DNA of 64,000 nucleotides from Candidatus Gracilibacteria bacterium (GTDB lineage: Bacteria; Patescibacteriota; Gracilibacteria; BD1-5; UBA6164). A program made the translations under genes and the position numbers. This document shows positions 1 to 9,837 of this stretch, piece after piece (within the stretch, counting starts at the first letter, position 1; every line of letters begins with the position of its first letter). The notes below the pieces were generated by a model. The model had not been told where the DNA came from and did no database searches. It worked only from the letters and a program-made list of their open reading frames with translations. Location of the stretch: assembly GCA_010119145.1 (NCBI GenBank), contig JAACSU010000007.1, positions 143,869-207,868 of the forward strand, read 5' to 3'.

Positions 1-24
1 TAATGGTAGTTTATTTGAAAAAAA

Positions 25-109
25 TGGTGGGCAGTGAGGGATTCGAACCCCCGAAGGCGTAGCCAGGGGATTTACAGTCCCCCCCATTTGACCGCTCTGG
101 TAACTGCCC
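25..109 (-). tRNA. tRNA-Tyr (GTA), CCA encoded
   Basis: Read on the minus strand this folds as a tRNA with acceptor arms GGGCAG and CTGCCC, discriminator A and a genome-encoded CCA at 25-27. The anticodon loop contains GTA (ACTGTAAAT context), which gives tyrosine. The long extra arm makes it a class II tRNA, as expected for bacterial tRNA-Tyr. It lies downstream of tRNA-Thr on the same strand and is probably co-transcribed from the promoter at 290-317. Confidence 0.95.
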
Positions 110-110
110 A

Positions 111-182
111 AAATGGAGAAAACCTCAGATTTCAAGCCTCTTCTCTGTGTAAAGGAGAGTGTTGGAAGCTAAGGTTTTCACT
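111..182 (-). other. two-tier hairpin between the two tRNAs
   Basis: Between the tRNA genes an outer arm at about 169-178 (AAAACCTTAG on the minus strand) pairs over 10 bp, with one G-U pair, with CTGAGGTTTT at 118-127. An inner pyrimidine/purine hairpin (CTCTCCT against AGAAGAG) sits inside. It may be a processing signal or an attenuating terminator between the tRNAs. The layout resembles the structure after tRNA-Leu at 34951-35026. Confidence 0.45.
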
Positions 183-193
183 TTAAATTTTAC

Positions 194-269
194 TGGAGCC
201 ACTTGTCGGAGTTGAACCGACGACCCTTCGCTTACAAGGCGAGCGCTCTACCAACTGAGCTAAAGTGGC
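194..269 (-). tRNA. tRNA-Thr (TGT), CCA encoded
   Basis: Minus-strand tRNA with a 7-bp acceptor stem (GCCACTT with AAGTGGC), the usual TTCAACTCC T-loop region, anticodon TGT (CTTGTAAG loop) reading threonine ACN codons, and an encoded CCA at 194-196. It is the first gene of a short tRNA unit followed by tRNA-Tyr. Confidence 0.95.
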
Positions 270-289
270 ACTATCTGAGTGCGCGACAA

Positions 290-317
290 ATACTATTGAT
301 GAAGAGACTAATGTCAA
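290..317 (-). promoter_or_regulatory. sigma-70-like promoter of the tRNA-Thr/tRNA-Tyr unit
   Basis: On the minus strand a perfect -35 TTGACA (312-317) is followed after 16 bases by -10 TAGTAT (290-295), about 20 bases upstream of the tRNA-Thr 5' end. Confidence 0.7.
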
Positions 318-383
318 ATTTTTTTATAGCATTTTTTTCATGAAGATATATACTGATATAAATTGTAATATAACAGTGAGACT

Positions 384-1325
384 ATGTATGAAGAGATTAT
401 CGAAAAATTTAAAGGTAAAAAATCAGATAAGCAAAAAGTAATTGTGATTTTTTGACCTACTTGAGCAGGGAAGACTGCCATGAGTATTGATATAGCAAAG
501 TACCTAAACTCTGAGGTTATATCAACAGACAGCAAACAAGTATATAAAAACATGGATATATGAACTGGGAAAATTACAGCTGAAGAGATGCAGGGAATAA
601 CACATCATATGTTAGATATTCTAAATCCAGATAAGAATTTTTCTGTTTGAGATTTTAAGGAGAGAGCAGAACCTATTATTCAAAAACTTCACTCCGAGAA
701 TAAAATCCCTTTGCTTGTATGATGAACAGGGCTGTATATAGATAGTCTCATATATGAGAGAGATCTTCCAAAAGTAGAAGCCGACTATGAGCTGAGAGCT
801 GAAATGGAAAGTTTAAGTAATGATGAAATGTACGCTATACTTCAAGAAATAGATCCTAAATATGCAGTAGAACTCCATCCAAATAACAGAGTCTACGTAG
901 AACGGGCTATTGAAGTAAAGAAATTAACCTGAAAATCAAAAACAGCATTTCGAACTGAAAAAATTTTAAAATATGATGTTTTATTTTTAACCCCTTCTGG
1001 CCCATTTGATTCACTTGAGCTCTCATCTATCCAGTTAAAATCAGACGAATACAGACAGTGGCTGTATAATAGAATAAATATAAGAGTTGGACAGATGTTT
1101 GAAGGATGACTAGAGTGAGAGCTACAATGACTTTTAGAACAAGGATATGTTTTTTGAAATCCTGGATTTGTATCTATTGGATATCAAGAGTTTGAGCCAT
1201 ATATACTTTGAGAACAAAACATTGAAGAGGTCAAAAAAATGATACAACAGCATTCTCGTAATTATGCAAAAAGACAGCTCACTTGGTTTCAAAAATATTT
1301 AAATAATTGAGACGTTGATTTGTAA
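384..1325 (+). CDS. miaA: tRNA dimethylallyltransferase MiaA
   Basis: This enzyme transfers an isopentenyl group to A37 of tRNAs that read U-starting codons, next to the anticodon. The 313 residues match the family's usual length. A P-loop GPTGAGKT lies at residues 24-31, and both of its first two glycines are encoded by TGA. Further family signatures follow: the STDSKQVY motif, a GGTGLY motif near residue 113 and a C-terminal region ending RQLTWF. Read with the standard code the gene breaks into many pieces; with TGA as glycine it is one intact frame ending in TAA. It lies head to head with the tRNA unit, a fitting neighbour for a tRNA-modifying enzyme. Confidence 0.95.
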
Positions 1326-1399
1326 GACAAAGTCAACAGCTATTTCTTGTGAGCTATAAAAAACTATGATACAATTATTTTAGTTTTATATTCTATTGA

Positions 1400-1427
1400 T
1401 TGATTTTTTATCTTAGGACACTATACT
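1400..1427 (+). promoter_or_regulatory. promoter for the 1454 gene
   Basis: TTGATT at 1400-1405, a 16-base spacer and TATACT at 1422-1427. The expected start of transcription is about 20 bases before the ATG at 1454. Confidence 0.5.
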
Positions 1428-1453
1428 AAAATTAAATAAAAATTTCTCAAACT

Positions 1454-1747
1454 ATGAACTCAAAACTTGAACAACTCTTTTCCCAATACGACTTCTCTCC
1501 AAAGGATAAGTATGATTTTATGCAAATTTATACAATGCTGCCAAATCACAAAAGAGTACAGACATTAGAAAACTTTGAGAGTATTGCAAGCGAGATCTTA
1601 AATCTTAAGCAAGAAATCGCCGTAGAACAACAAATAATGTTTGGAAAAACTCTTGCAACTATAGAGGAAAGAATTCTAAGTAGAAGAAAAAAACAAGTTT
1701 CTATTCAAGCACAGGATGAGATGAGAGTGCTTAGAAATGCAATATAA
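1454..1747 (+). CDS. small helical protein of unknown function (97 aa)
   Basis: I do not recognise the family. The protein is 97 residues, charged and mostly predicted helix, with no signal peptide or membrane segment. The stretch from about residue 40 to 85 (Glu/Lys/Gln-rich, ending in an Arg-Arg-Lys-Lys patch) could form a coiled coil and might bind nucleic acid or another protein. Its single glycine uses GGA. A clear promoter lies just upstream and a second small gene follows 28 bases after the stop on the same strand, so the two probably form an operon. Confidence 0.75.
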   Translation: MNSKLEQLFSQYDFSPKDKYDFMQIYTMLPNHKRVQTLENFESIASEILNLKQEIAVEQQIMFGKTLATIEERILSRRKKQVSIQAQDEMRVLRNAI

Positions 1748-1775
1748 ATACAAATATACAAATTAATTTCTTTTT

Positions 1776-2066
1776 ATGACAGTAAGCTGCTGACTCCAAA
1801 AATATTTTGATGCACAACGTTCTCAAAAAAAAGATACAACGTCGGCTCAACTTGAAGCAATTTCAGCTCATGTAGATCCAATTTTTATGCAAAGTTTTGA
1901 AGAATTTCGAGCCAGGATTCTCGACATTGTTGATGAAGATCCTGATTGTGAGGATATAGTTTCTGAAGAACTCTGAGAACTAGACTCACAAATGCAAGAA
2001 AGAAAAAGAGTGCATAATATGCAATCATCAAAAGCTATTATTGAAGCTTTTGAAAAAAGAAAATAA
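1776..2066 (+). CDS. small acidic protein of unknown function (96 aa)
   Basis: Family not recognised. The frame runs ATG to TAA over 96 residues and contains two TGA codons read as glycine (near residues 6 and 69). It is acidic in the middle (Asp/Glu-rich from about residue 50 to 70) and ends in a Lys/Arg-rich tail. It has no export signal. It follows the 97-aa gene in the same direction and stops just before a bidirectional terminator shared with nth. Confidence 0.7.
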
Positions 2067-2075
2067 TAATCAAAA

Positions 2076-2110
2076 AATAAAAACCTCATTGCTAAAGAGG
2101 TTTTTATTTT
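2076..2110. terminator. bidirectional terminator between the 1776 gene and nth
   Basis: The perfect arms AAAAACCTC (79-87) and GAGGTTTTT (97-105 of the 2000s) surround a 9-base loop, with A and T runs on both sides. The hairpin overlaps the nth stop codon at 2104-2106. Confidence 0.8.
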
Positions 2111-2748
2111 TCTTCAAAATTCTTGAACTTATACGAACATCCCTCAGTTATTTTACAGTTATAACATTTAGGTTTTCTGGCCGTGCAGTGATATCTTCAA
2201 AATAAAACGAGCGTATTATGAAGTGGTCATAAGTCACTTGCTGAAAATATTTTTGAAGCTTTTTTATCAGTTTCCAGTGGAGTTTTTGTTTTCACAATTC
2301 CTATTCTATTGAGCACTCTGTGCACGTGAGTATCAACTCAAAGATAGGGCGCATTTTCGGTAACGGAGAGAAATACTTTAGCCGTTTTTATTCATACTCA
2401 TGGTAAACTTGTCAGTTCGTCGAGTGTTTTAGGAGGGACTGAGTTATATTTATGAACAAGTATTTCACATGTTTTGTAGATATTTTTTGCCTTATTATTA
2501 AAAAATGAAACAGAATTTATAAAATCAGTTATTTCTTCAACTCATAAATTGAGTCAATCTTGAGGACTTATAAGATGCTGGAAAAAGTTTCTGTTAATGA
2601 TATTTACTTGTTTATCAGTTGCTTGCGCTGACATGAGTATGGCAATAAGAAGCTGAAACTCGTTATTATGTTCGAGCTCTGTTTCTGCATTTGGAAACAT
2701 TTCAAAGACTGTTTTTTTTAGAAGCTCTATTTTTTCTTGCCGTTTCAT
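2104..2748 (-). CDS. nth: endonuclease III (DNA glycosylase/AP lyase)
   Basis: This base-excision repair enzyme removes oxidised pyrimidines and cleaves at abasic sites. At 214 residues it is close to the usual 211. It shows the helix-hairpin-helix LPGVGIKTAKV near residues 110-120 with the catalytic lysine (IKTAK), then VDTHVHRV with the catalytic aspartate about 18 residues on. At the C-terminus four cysteines spaced C-x6-C-x2-C-x5-C bind a 4Fe-4S cluster. Several glycines use TGA (TCA on the plus strand). It converges with the small gene at 1776 and shares its terminator. Confidence 0.95.
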
Positions 2749-2789
2749 ATAGTTTTACTAAAGTTATACAAAAATAATAGCAAAAAATT

Positions 2790-3533
2790 ATGTATACTCA
2801 AAACTTTTATATTACAGAAAATGTTTGAAATAACGCTTTCTCTTTTTCTGATAGAAAAAATCCTAAATTATTTGTTCCAGCTCTCAAAAAAATAGAAAGT
2901 TTTGAGGAGATTAATCTTCTTACTGGAAACTCTGAAAAAATAACATTTGAGGAATATGATTTTGATGATGTGATGCAACAATGTTTTGGACTTAAGAACT
3001 TGTATGAAATGAAGTGGAAATGAAAAAAAATATATCTTGTAGATAATCATAATCATGTTTTTTATTTTTGGTATTTGGCAAGAAAGCAGGGAATTATATC
3101 AGATAATTCGCTTTTGTATCATATTGACGAACATGCTGATACCAGAGATCCTGAAAAATATCTTTTGAAACCAGATTCTCGTGATTTACAAAAAGTATTT
3201 GAGTATACTAATTTTTTTCTCAATGTTGGAAATTATATTATTCCAGCAGAAAAAGAATGACTGATTTGAAAGACTATTCAAATTCGCAGTGATGACTCTC
3301 TCAAAAAATACGTGTCTTGAGATTATCAAAAATATGAAAAAGAGGGTAGAAATATCATACTTAATCTTGATTTAGACTTTTTTGAACCAGAACTGGATTA
3401 CATCGAATATGAACTTAAAAAACAAGTCATTCTAGATATAGCAAAAAGAGCAGACCTCATAACGGTCTGTACGAGTCCATATTTTATCAATCAAGAAAGA
3501 GCAATAGAAGTATTGAGAGATATTTTCCAATAA
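2790..3533 (+). CDS. UPF0489 family protein (arginase-like fold)
   Basis: The protein has 247 residues, four glycines by TGA in the region I read, and no signal peptide. The order of motifs fits the UPF0489 (C5orf22-like) family: VDNHNHVFYFW near residue 85, HIDEHADTRDP near 115, NVGNYIIPA near 150, LNLDLDFFEP near 195 and a TSPYFI motif near 230. The His and Asp residues in these motifs are placed as in ureohydrolase/arginase-like metal sites, so a binuclear metal hydrolase is plausible, but the family's substrate is unknown. It stands between nth and another unknown gene, which gives no functional hint. Confidence 0.7.
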
Positions 3534-3592
3534 TATATTGCATATATATTATTTTAGTTTATTATATACTAATAATTTTTTAGTATGATACT

Positions 3593-4072
3593 ATGAATAA
3601 AGCTCTGTTACCTATAGAAACATATGTTGGACCTGAGAGACCAAGTGATATTTTGTGAGTTGAAAAATCACAAAATTTACAGCTCAATGAGAATTGATTA
3701 ACGAGAGATATTAATAATAACTGCCAAATATTACTGATAATCGTTGCAAAACTTATAAGAAATGAAGTAGAACACACAGATATAAAATTACTGGTTGATC
3801 AAATTTTGTTCTATAAACAAAGAGATATATATATCAACAATCAAACAGATTTTGTGATGATGGAAGAACTCATCCCTGGTCTCAGCTCAAGAATTCAAGA
3901 AATAGATAGGCTATTAAGCTTTATAAAGAAATCATATAACTTTGAAAATCAAGAAACTTTTAGAAAACAAATTTTAGTTATTATAGAACAATTACAAGAT
4001 GTTCTCAATTCAAAAACATTTCCAATTTCTCGTCTCATAGAAACCCAAATCAATATAAATAACATATTATAA
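3593..4072 (+). CDS. unknown helical protein (159 aa)
   Basis: Family not recognised. The frame uses the ATG at 3593; the ATG at 3585 is out of frame. It has two TGA glycines and no signal or membrane segment. From about residue 60 it is a continuous helical, Leu/Ile/Gln/Glu-rich stretch consistent with a helical bundle or coiled coil. It ends at a strong terminator. Confidence 0.7.
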
Positions 4073-4098
4073 AAAACTCCAGAGATATCTGGAGTTTT
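4073..4098. terminator. terminator after the 3593 gene
   Basis: A perfect 11-bp stem (AAAACTCCAGA with TCTGGAGTTTT) around GATA, followed by a T-rich run. It sits between two converging genes and can serve both. Confidence 0.85.
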
Positions 4099-4115
4099 GT
4101 AATTTTCATTTTTTT

Positions 4116-4652
4116 TTATTCTTTCGGCATAACAGCTTCAATGGCTCCAAATGTAGCTTCTTTTCCAGCTGGGATTAAAATTGTAACAGTGTCACCAATA
4201 CTTGCCTTGAAGTGAGTTACAGCGGCTGTAAGTACATCGTAAGCAACTCAATCGGATATAATTTGATATTTTCAGTTATTTTGTGTGAGGAGTCCTACCT
4301 TTGTTTCTCGCTCTATTTGTTTAATTTGTTTGTAGAGCATTTTACCACTTCACTCTATTGTGAGTTTCATTTTATCTCATTGAACGAGTTTTGATTTACT
4401 GGCGTAATTGACAGGAACAGGATACTTGTTACCGTCAGAGCCTAGCATTTCTTCTCAAGTAAATACTCCTTCGACTATTTTATTATCACCACTATCATAT
4501 TTAGATAGCCCTTTTGTATCTAAATCTAGATTCGCAGAGAGATCTATATTTTCTTCTTCTAAAATCTCTTTGAGAAGTTTTTTAGCATTCTTCAAAGATT
4601 TTTCAGCCGTGTCTATGAAATCTCGTATTGCTGCGATTCGTTTTTTTGTCAT
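4116..4652 (-). CDS. unknown protein with N-terminal coiled coil (178 aa)
   Basis: The first 50 residues form a Lys/Glu/Leu-rich helix that looks like a coiled coil (KSLKNAKKLLKE). A beta-rich domain follows: it starts after about residue 70 and ends with a segment VAYDVLTAAVTHFKASIGD then VTILIPAGKEA. The helix-plus-beta layout loosely recalls GreA/GreB-type transcription factors, but I see no acidic tip motif and do not assign it. Several glycines are TGA. It is transcribed in the same direction as the prepilin peptidase gene just upstream (stop at 4736), so they may be co-transcribed. Confidence 0.7.
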
Positions 4653-4735
4653 CTGTTTTTGTATTTATTTTTCTAAATATTCCTTAAGTATATCAATTTT
4701 GAGCAAAAATGTAAAAAAACTGCTCTTTACATTTA

Positions 4736-5782
4736 CTAAAAATACAATGCTATAAAACTCGAAATTTGACTATGAAAAAACATTATACTCACGTATCAAG
4801 CTGCAATAAATGGTCAAAATGGTATTTGATGTTGAAATTTATTCTTGAGTCCGTGTTTCGCTTTTGAAAATACAACGAGTACTATTCAGATTATACTCCC
4901 ACTTACGTAGGTTATCATTCATGCTGGAAGAGTGAGGTATATTCATACTATGAGTCATGAAACTATAGCTATTCTGAGGTCTCACGCTCACATCCATTCT
5001 CATCCAGATACCAGTATTTGTAGAAAGAAAAATGTAAAAAGTGCCATTGCAGCGAGGAGTCAACTCATGAGTGGACTTTCAAATCAAATTAACATTGAGT
5101 CAGAGAATATAAAATAATTAGATCAAATAAGTATCATCCATAATGCTATAACTATGAGTACGTCATATACTTCTTTGAGTCATCTAGTCATAATAATGTA
5201 GAGTCATCACAGCGTTATAAATGCTATGAGTATCTGAAGCCAATAGAGACTTGCTCAGTTCACAAACTCCATCCAAGGAAAAATACTCATTCTGAGATCA
5301 AAAAATACTGCGAAACATAATTCAAACATGAGTGCTCCTAAAACTCATATATTGAGTATAGCTAAAATACTTTCAGGTATTTCGAGATATAAAATATCAT
5401 AAAATACATAAATTACTGTCAGAAAAATAATAGCTAAGAAGAAAAATAATCTGAAAATCTCAAAATTATTTCAATCCAAAATACTTCAAATATCAATCAT
5501 AAAATATCAAACACATGCGAAGAGGATTCACATAGTGAGCTCGAGTATTGGATAAATAGACGCTATGCTTTTTTTACATCATTTGCATTTTCCTCATTGA
5601 AATAGCCATGAAAATATCGGTATTAGCTCGAGAGCTGAGAGATTACGGTCACAGGTTTTACAGTGACTTCTTCAATTTATAATTCACCCTTCACCACTTT
5701 TGATTCTGTATATTATAACCGATGCAAAGCTCCCAAACATTGTTCAAAATATGAACAACATAACGAGAAAAAATGTTAACAT
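4736..5782 (-). CDS. pilD: prepilin peptidase (type IV leader peptidase/methylase)
   Basis: This inner-membrane aspartic protease cleaves and N-methylates prepilins. It starts with a hydrophobic helix and FGSFASVIIYR near residues 16-26, then two CxxC pairs (41-44 and 66-69) of the cytoplasmic zinc/methylase loop. The first catalytic aspartate lies in YDILYLEIP and the second in GAGD near residue 264. The C-terminal IPFGPF motif is also present. At 348 residues it is longer than the usual 250-290 because of extra membrane segments between the two aspartates. It is divergent from three pilin genes, its likely substrates. The apparent plus-strand ORFs inside it are shadows. Confidence 0.93.
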
Positions 5783-5967
5783 ATATGGATTTTTATATTT
5801 TAATGGTTTGAGTATATATAAAAAGTCAGTAATTATGAAGTATTTTTTGAAAAATACTATATTGTGATTATAGAGACAGTAAATTATAATTTTAGCAAGA
5901 ACAAATTCTTTTTATATAAATAAATTTACGTACACTGAAATACATTAATTCAACTCATTTTTCAACT

Positions 5968-6534
5968 ATGAGACCATTCTTCCCAGCCTTCACCCTTGTA
6001 GAACTCATCGTTGTTATCACTATTATATGAGTACTCTCAACTATAGGATTTGTTTCCTATTCTAACTACCTTACTTGAGCTCGTGACTCCAATAGATATT
6101 CTCAACTCACAAAACTCTCAGATTCCCTCCAAGTCTATGCAACTCAAAAGTCTCTTCCACTTCCAGATGATTATATAGAAATTACAGCCAGTTGAGCTAC
6201 AAATGTAATAGCGTACCAAGGATATGTCTGAAGTGATGTACTAGAAACTATTGATTATACAAACTGAGGAAGAGACCCAAAAGATAATTCTTATTACACC
6301 TATTACCTCACTAAAGATAGAAAGAGCCTTCAAATGATGGCACTCATGGAAGAAGCTGGAAGTGTTGCATTAACTCCTAATCTTCAGATTAACAAGACCT
6401 TTGCTGCAGACTATTCGGATAGATACCCAAAAGTATATTGACGTAAACTCTGAGTCCTTACTGAAGTAGATACCAATACTCCTGTGCAAGAACTTACAAG
6501 TATTAAGAACGGTTCGTGATACTTAGATATTTTA
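5968..6534 (+). repeat. shared pilin module, copy 1
   Basis: This segment encodes the leader, hydrophobic helix and globular head common to the three tandem pilins (to GYLDI). The protein is nearly identical to copies 2 and 3, while the DNA differs at many synonymous sites, including TGA/GGN swaps at fixed glycines. Confidence 0.85.
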
Positions 6535-7314
6535 AATACCAATGAAAATATTATTTCTACCATTGATAATTGAAATGTATTACAATGAACATGAAACATT
6601 TTTCTGTGACTTTCCCAGAGTAATCGAACTTTAGCACTTCAAGATAATAGCTTGGTATTGCATATGAATTTTTCAGATTTAAGCAATACGTGACGAATGG
6701 CTGATTGAAGTAAATATAACAATGATTTACTTTGTTATGAAAATAATAGAGAAGTTAATTGTTCTATTTTTGCATCAGAATGATGAAATCTTACAATGAA
6801 TGGAAATAGATATCTTGCAAGTGATAAACTTGTATATGACCTTTACACCGATCAATTTACCTATATTGCAAAAGTGAATTTATTTAGTGGAACATGATGA
6901 GCTTTGATTTGACAATACACTAAAGATTTACAATGATCACACTCTTATGAAAATCATGCATTTAGATTATATGATACCTCATTTGTTTATGATAACTGGC
7001 CACCAAGCTGATGAGGTTTTAAAATTGACTTTGAAGTCCCAAATAAAAGTTATATGGTAGTAGCCCTGAGAAGATCATGAATTAATTGAGACTATTATTT
7101 AAATTGATTAAAAGTATTAAGTGGTTCTTGATCATCTGTAATGGAGACATTTGCTTCTTCATATGAAGATAGAATCCAAAATTTTGTAATATGATGACAG
7201 ACTTATACTAATTGAGTAGCTTGAAGATTATTTGATGGTATGATTGATGAAATTAGGATATATAATCGAGCTCTATCAGATGAAGAAATAAAAGTAATAA
7301 ATGATAATATCTAG
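5968..7314 (+). CDS. type IV pilin-like protein with LamG/concanavalin-type C-terminal domain
   Basis: A 448-residue surface protein. Residues 1-30 form a class III signal and hydrophobic helix: a short charged leader, then FTLVELIVVITII, the prepilin peptidase site with Glu at +5. Residues up to about 188 are shared almost unchanged with the next two genes. From about residue 225 to the end it resembles a LamG or concanavalin-like jelly roll: it opens NSLVLHMNFSD and closes GMIDEIRIYNRALSDEEI, the usual end of that fold. Such domains bind sugars or proteins, so this is probably a pilus-borne adhesin. Glycines are very often TGA. It is the first of three tandem paralogues facing pilD. Confidence 0.85.
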
Positions 7315-7365
7315 AAAATAAGATAGGTATTGATGTACTAAAGTTTAGAACTTATAATTAATAAA

Positions 7366-7926
7366 ATGTTACTAAAAACACCTGCTTTCACACTTGTAGA
7401 ACTCATTGTCGTCATCACAATAGTTGGAATTCTTTCAACAATTGGATTTGTAAGTTACTCAAATTATTTAAAATGAGCACGAGATTCTAATAGATATTCT
7501 CAACTGACAAAACTCAGTGATTCACTTCAAGTCTATGCAACACAAAAATCCCTACCACTTCCGGATAATTATGTTGAGATTACAGCAAGTGGAGCGAGCA
7601 ATGTAATTGCGTACCAAGGCTATATCTGAAGTGATGTTCTTGAAACTATTGACTATACGAACGGATGAAAAGACCCAAAGGACGATACATTTTATACTTA
7701 CTATATTACGAAAGATCGAAAGAGTTTGCAGCTTATGGCTCTTATGGAAGAGGCAGGCAGTGTAGCTCAAAATACATTCAGCAATAATACTTTTGCTGCA
7801 GATTATTCCAGTAGATATCCAAAAGTGTATGGACGAAAACTCTGAGTACTAACAGAAGTAGATACCAACACTCCCGTTCAAGAACTGAGTTCTATACTCG
7901 CTGGTTCAGGATATTTAGATATTGTT
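7366..7926 (+). repeat. shared pilin module, copy 2
   Basis: Second copy of the shared pilin module, encoding about 187 residues and ending at GYLDI. The protein sequence is conserved and the codons have diverged relative to copies 1 and 3. Confidence 0.85.
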
Positions 7927-8580
7927 AATACAAGTAATGAATATAATGCAACAATTAGTAATGATAAGAATGATAATATAACTTGAACGTGAGCGTCACT
8001 TATAAGTGTAAATCCAGAGGCTAGTTGTAAGCGAATAAAACAAACCTGAGGAAGTAAATGAAATTGAATCTATGCTATTTCACCTTTATGAGAAAATTTG
8101 CAAGTGTATTGTGATATGGAAACAGACTGAGGAGGCTGGACTCTCATAGCAAGAAGTGTAGTAGGTGGAACATGAAATTTTTGATGGCTTCAAAAAGCTT
8201 GAAATATCAATACTACGAATCTTTCATATTCTTTATGACCTATAGTGAAATCAATAGCTTATGAAGATATGTTGATTACGAGATATGTTGATAATTTTAA
8301 TATTGATATAGCATTAAAAATAGACGTAGATCCTAATTTTGTAATTGCTGAGTCATCATTTTCTAACACGAGCAAGGAGTGTAGTATAATTTTATGAAAT
8401 TTATGATTATCAAATTGATGTGATAGGTTTAGAAATTGGTGATTTATAAATTCTACAACAGTATTTCATATTGATGACGCTACATTTAATAACTATTGAC
8501 TCAGAGCAAATGGGTATTACATTTCAAATACAAGTTTTTGAAATCTACTAAATAAGCAATGAATGATGTTTATAAAATAA
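7366..8580 (+). CDS. type IV pilin-like protein with fibrinogen-like C-terminal domain
   Basis: A 404-residue paralogue of the preceding gene. The N-terminal leader, pilin helix (FTLVELIVVITIVG) and head match copy 1 through about residue 187. The C-terminal part then changes completely: SCKRI near residue 223, a YCDMETDGGGWTLIAR segment near 258, and further Trp/Gly-rich sequence. That is the start of a fibrinogen-related (FReD) domain, which in other proteins binds carbohydrates or acetyl groups. It probably offers another binding specificity on the same pilus scaffold. The gap to the upstream gene is about 50 bases, so the three genes are likely one operon. Confidence 0.83.
7926..7926 (+). 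other. module junction in pilin 2
   Basis: Similarity to copy 1 stops at about this base and the fibrinogen-type cassette region begins shortly after. The position is judged by eye from the protein alignment. Confidence 0.4.
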
Positions 8581-8588
8581 ATAAAAAT

Positions 8589-9149
8589 ATGAAAAAAACT
8601 TTCCCAGCCTTCACTCTTGTAGAACTTATAGTGGTTATTACGATTATAGGTATTTTATCGACGGTATGATTTGTAAGTTACTCAAATTATTTGACGTGAG
8701 CACGAGACTCCAACAGATATTCACAACTTACAAAACTCTCAGACTCACTTCAAGTCTATGCAACAAGTAAATCCCTTCCACTTCCAGATGACTATATAGA
8801 AATTACAGCCAGTGGAGCGAGCAATGTAATTGCGTACCAATGATATGTAGGAACAGATGTTTTAGAAACGATTGATTATACGAATTGAGGGAAAGATCCT
8901 AAAGATGACTCATTTTATACCTACTACCTTACCAAAGACAGAAAGAGTCTTCAACTCATGGCACTCATGGAAGAAGCTGGAAGCGTCGCACAAAATACAA
9001 TCAGCAATACCACTTTTGCAGCAGATTATTCGAGTAGATTTCCAAAAGTATATGGACGAAAACTTTGAGTACTGACAGAAGTAGATACAAATACACCTGT
9101 TCAGGAACTCAGTAGCATACTGAGTGGTTCAGGATATTTAGATATATTA
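8589..9149 (+). repeat. shared pilin module, copy 3
   Basis: Third copy of the shared pilin module, ending at GYLDI. The similarity to copy 2 continues patchily as far as YCDME (about 9330) before being lost. Confidence 0.85.
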
Positions 9150-9833
9150 TTAACAAACCTTAATTATAATTCTTATATATCTAATGAAGAGACCATCATA
9201 TGATCTGGTTCATCACTCTATCTTACAAATCCAAAATGAAGTTGTAAAAGAATAAAGCAAACAGGTCAATCTCAGTGAAATTGAGTTTATATCATAGATA
9301 GATTTTGAGAAGAAATTGAGGTTTATTGTGATATGGAAAAATGAACTTATTTAAATAAGAAAAATATTATTTATCTAGAGAGTTCAATTTTTAATGGAAG
9401 CTTTGAAAATTCATTAGATTGATTCTGAGTATATTCAAATTCTCAACAATATAATTCATACAATACAGATTCAGTCATTGAAGCTAATTCTTTATATGTA
9501 AAATGATGAGCTACAAAAACTAATGTATGAAATAATGGAGGAGTCATCATTACAAGAAAAAATCCTCTAACTGTTTGAAAACAATATACTATAGAATTTT
9601 ATGCGAAATCACTTTCATGAAATCAATCAATTAGCAAAAGTTTTCAAAATTGATCTTGAGATAATAATTGTCTTAGTGGATGATGATTATTAACTTCAGA
9701 ATGGAGTAAGTTTTCAAAAACTTGTATATTAGATATTGATAAAAATTTGATAATTTTTTGGACCACAAAAGATAGTTGAGAGTTTCTTTTGGATTGAGTG
9801 CAAATGTATGAATGACCACCATTGGAAAATTAA
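8589..9833 (+). CDS. type IV pilin-like protein with truncated fibrinogen start and carbohydrate-binding-like tail
   Basis: A 414-residue third paralogue, 8 bases after the second. Leader, pilin helix and head are conserved to about residue 187. It then carries a SCKRIKQTG to YCDME stretch nearly the same as copy 2, but the GGGWT core of the fibrinogen fold is absent. Instead an unrelated beta-rich region follows: NGSFENSLDGFGVY near residue 275, then VGKQYTIEFYAKS and FLLDGVQMYEG at the end. That pattern recalls family 4/9 carbohydrate-binding modules. It looks like a domain swap within a fibrinogen-type cassette. A terminator closes the unit. Confidence 0.83.
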
Positions 9834-9837
9834 TGAG

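Noticed and set aside
384-1325. Fragmented ORFs suggesting miaA and other genes are pseudogenes
   Set aside because: The breaks are all at TGA. Read as glycine the frames are continuous, correct in length and keep catalytic motifs.
4116-4652. GreA/GreB paralogue
   Set aside because: The helix-plus-beta layout is similar, but the acidic tip motif and FKBP-like ending are missing, so it remains unassigned.
4772-5117. Plus-strand ORFs at 4772-5023 and 4932-5117 with protein-like starts
   Set aside because: They lie inside the prepilin peptidase gene on the minus strand. That frame carries the second catalytic aspartate (GAGD) and the IPFGPF motif, so the plus-strand frames are shadows.
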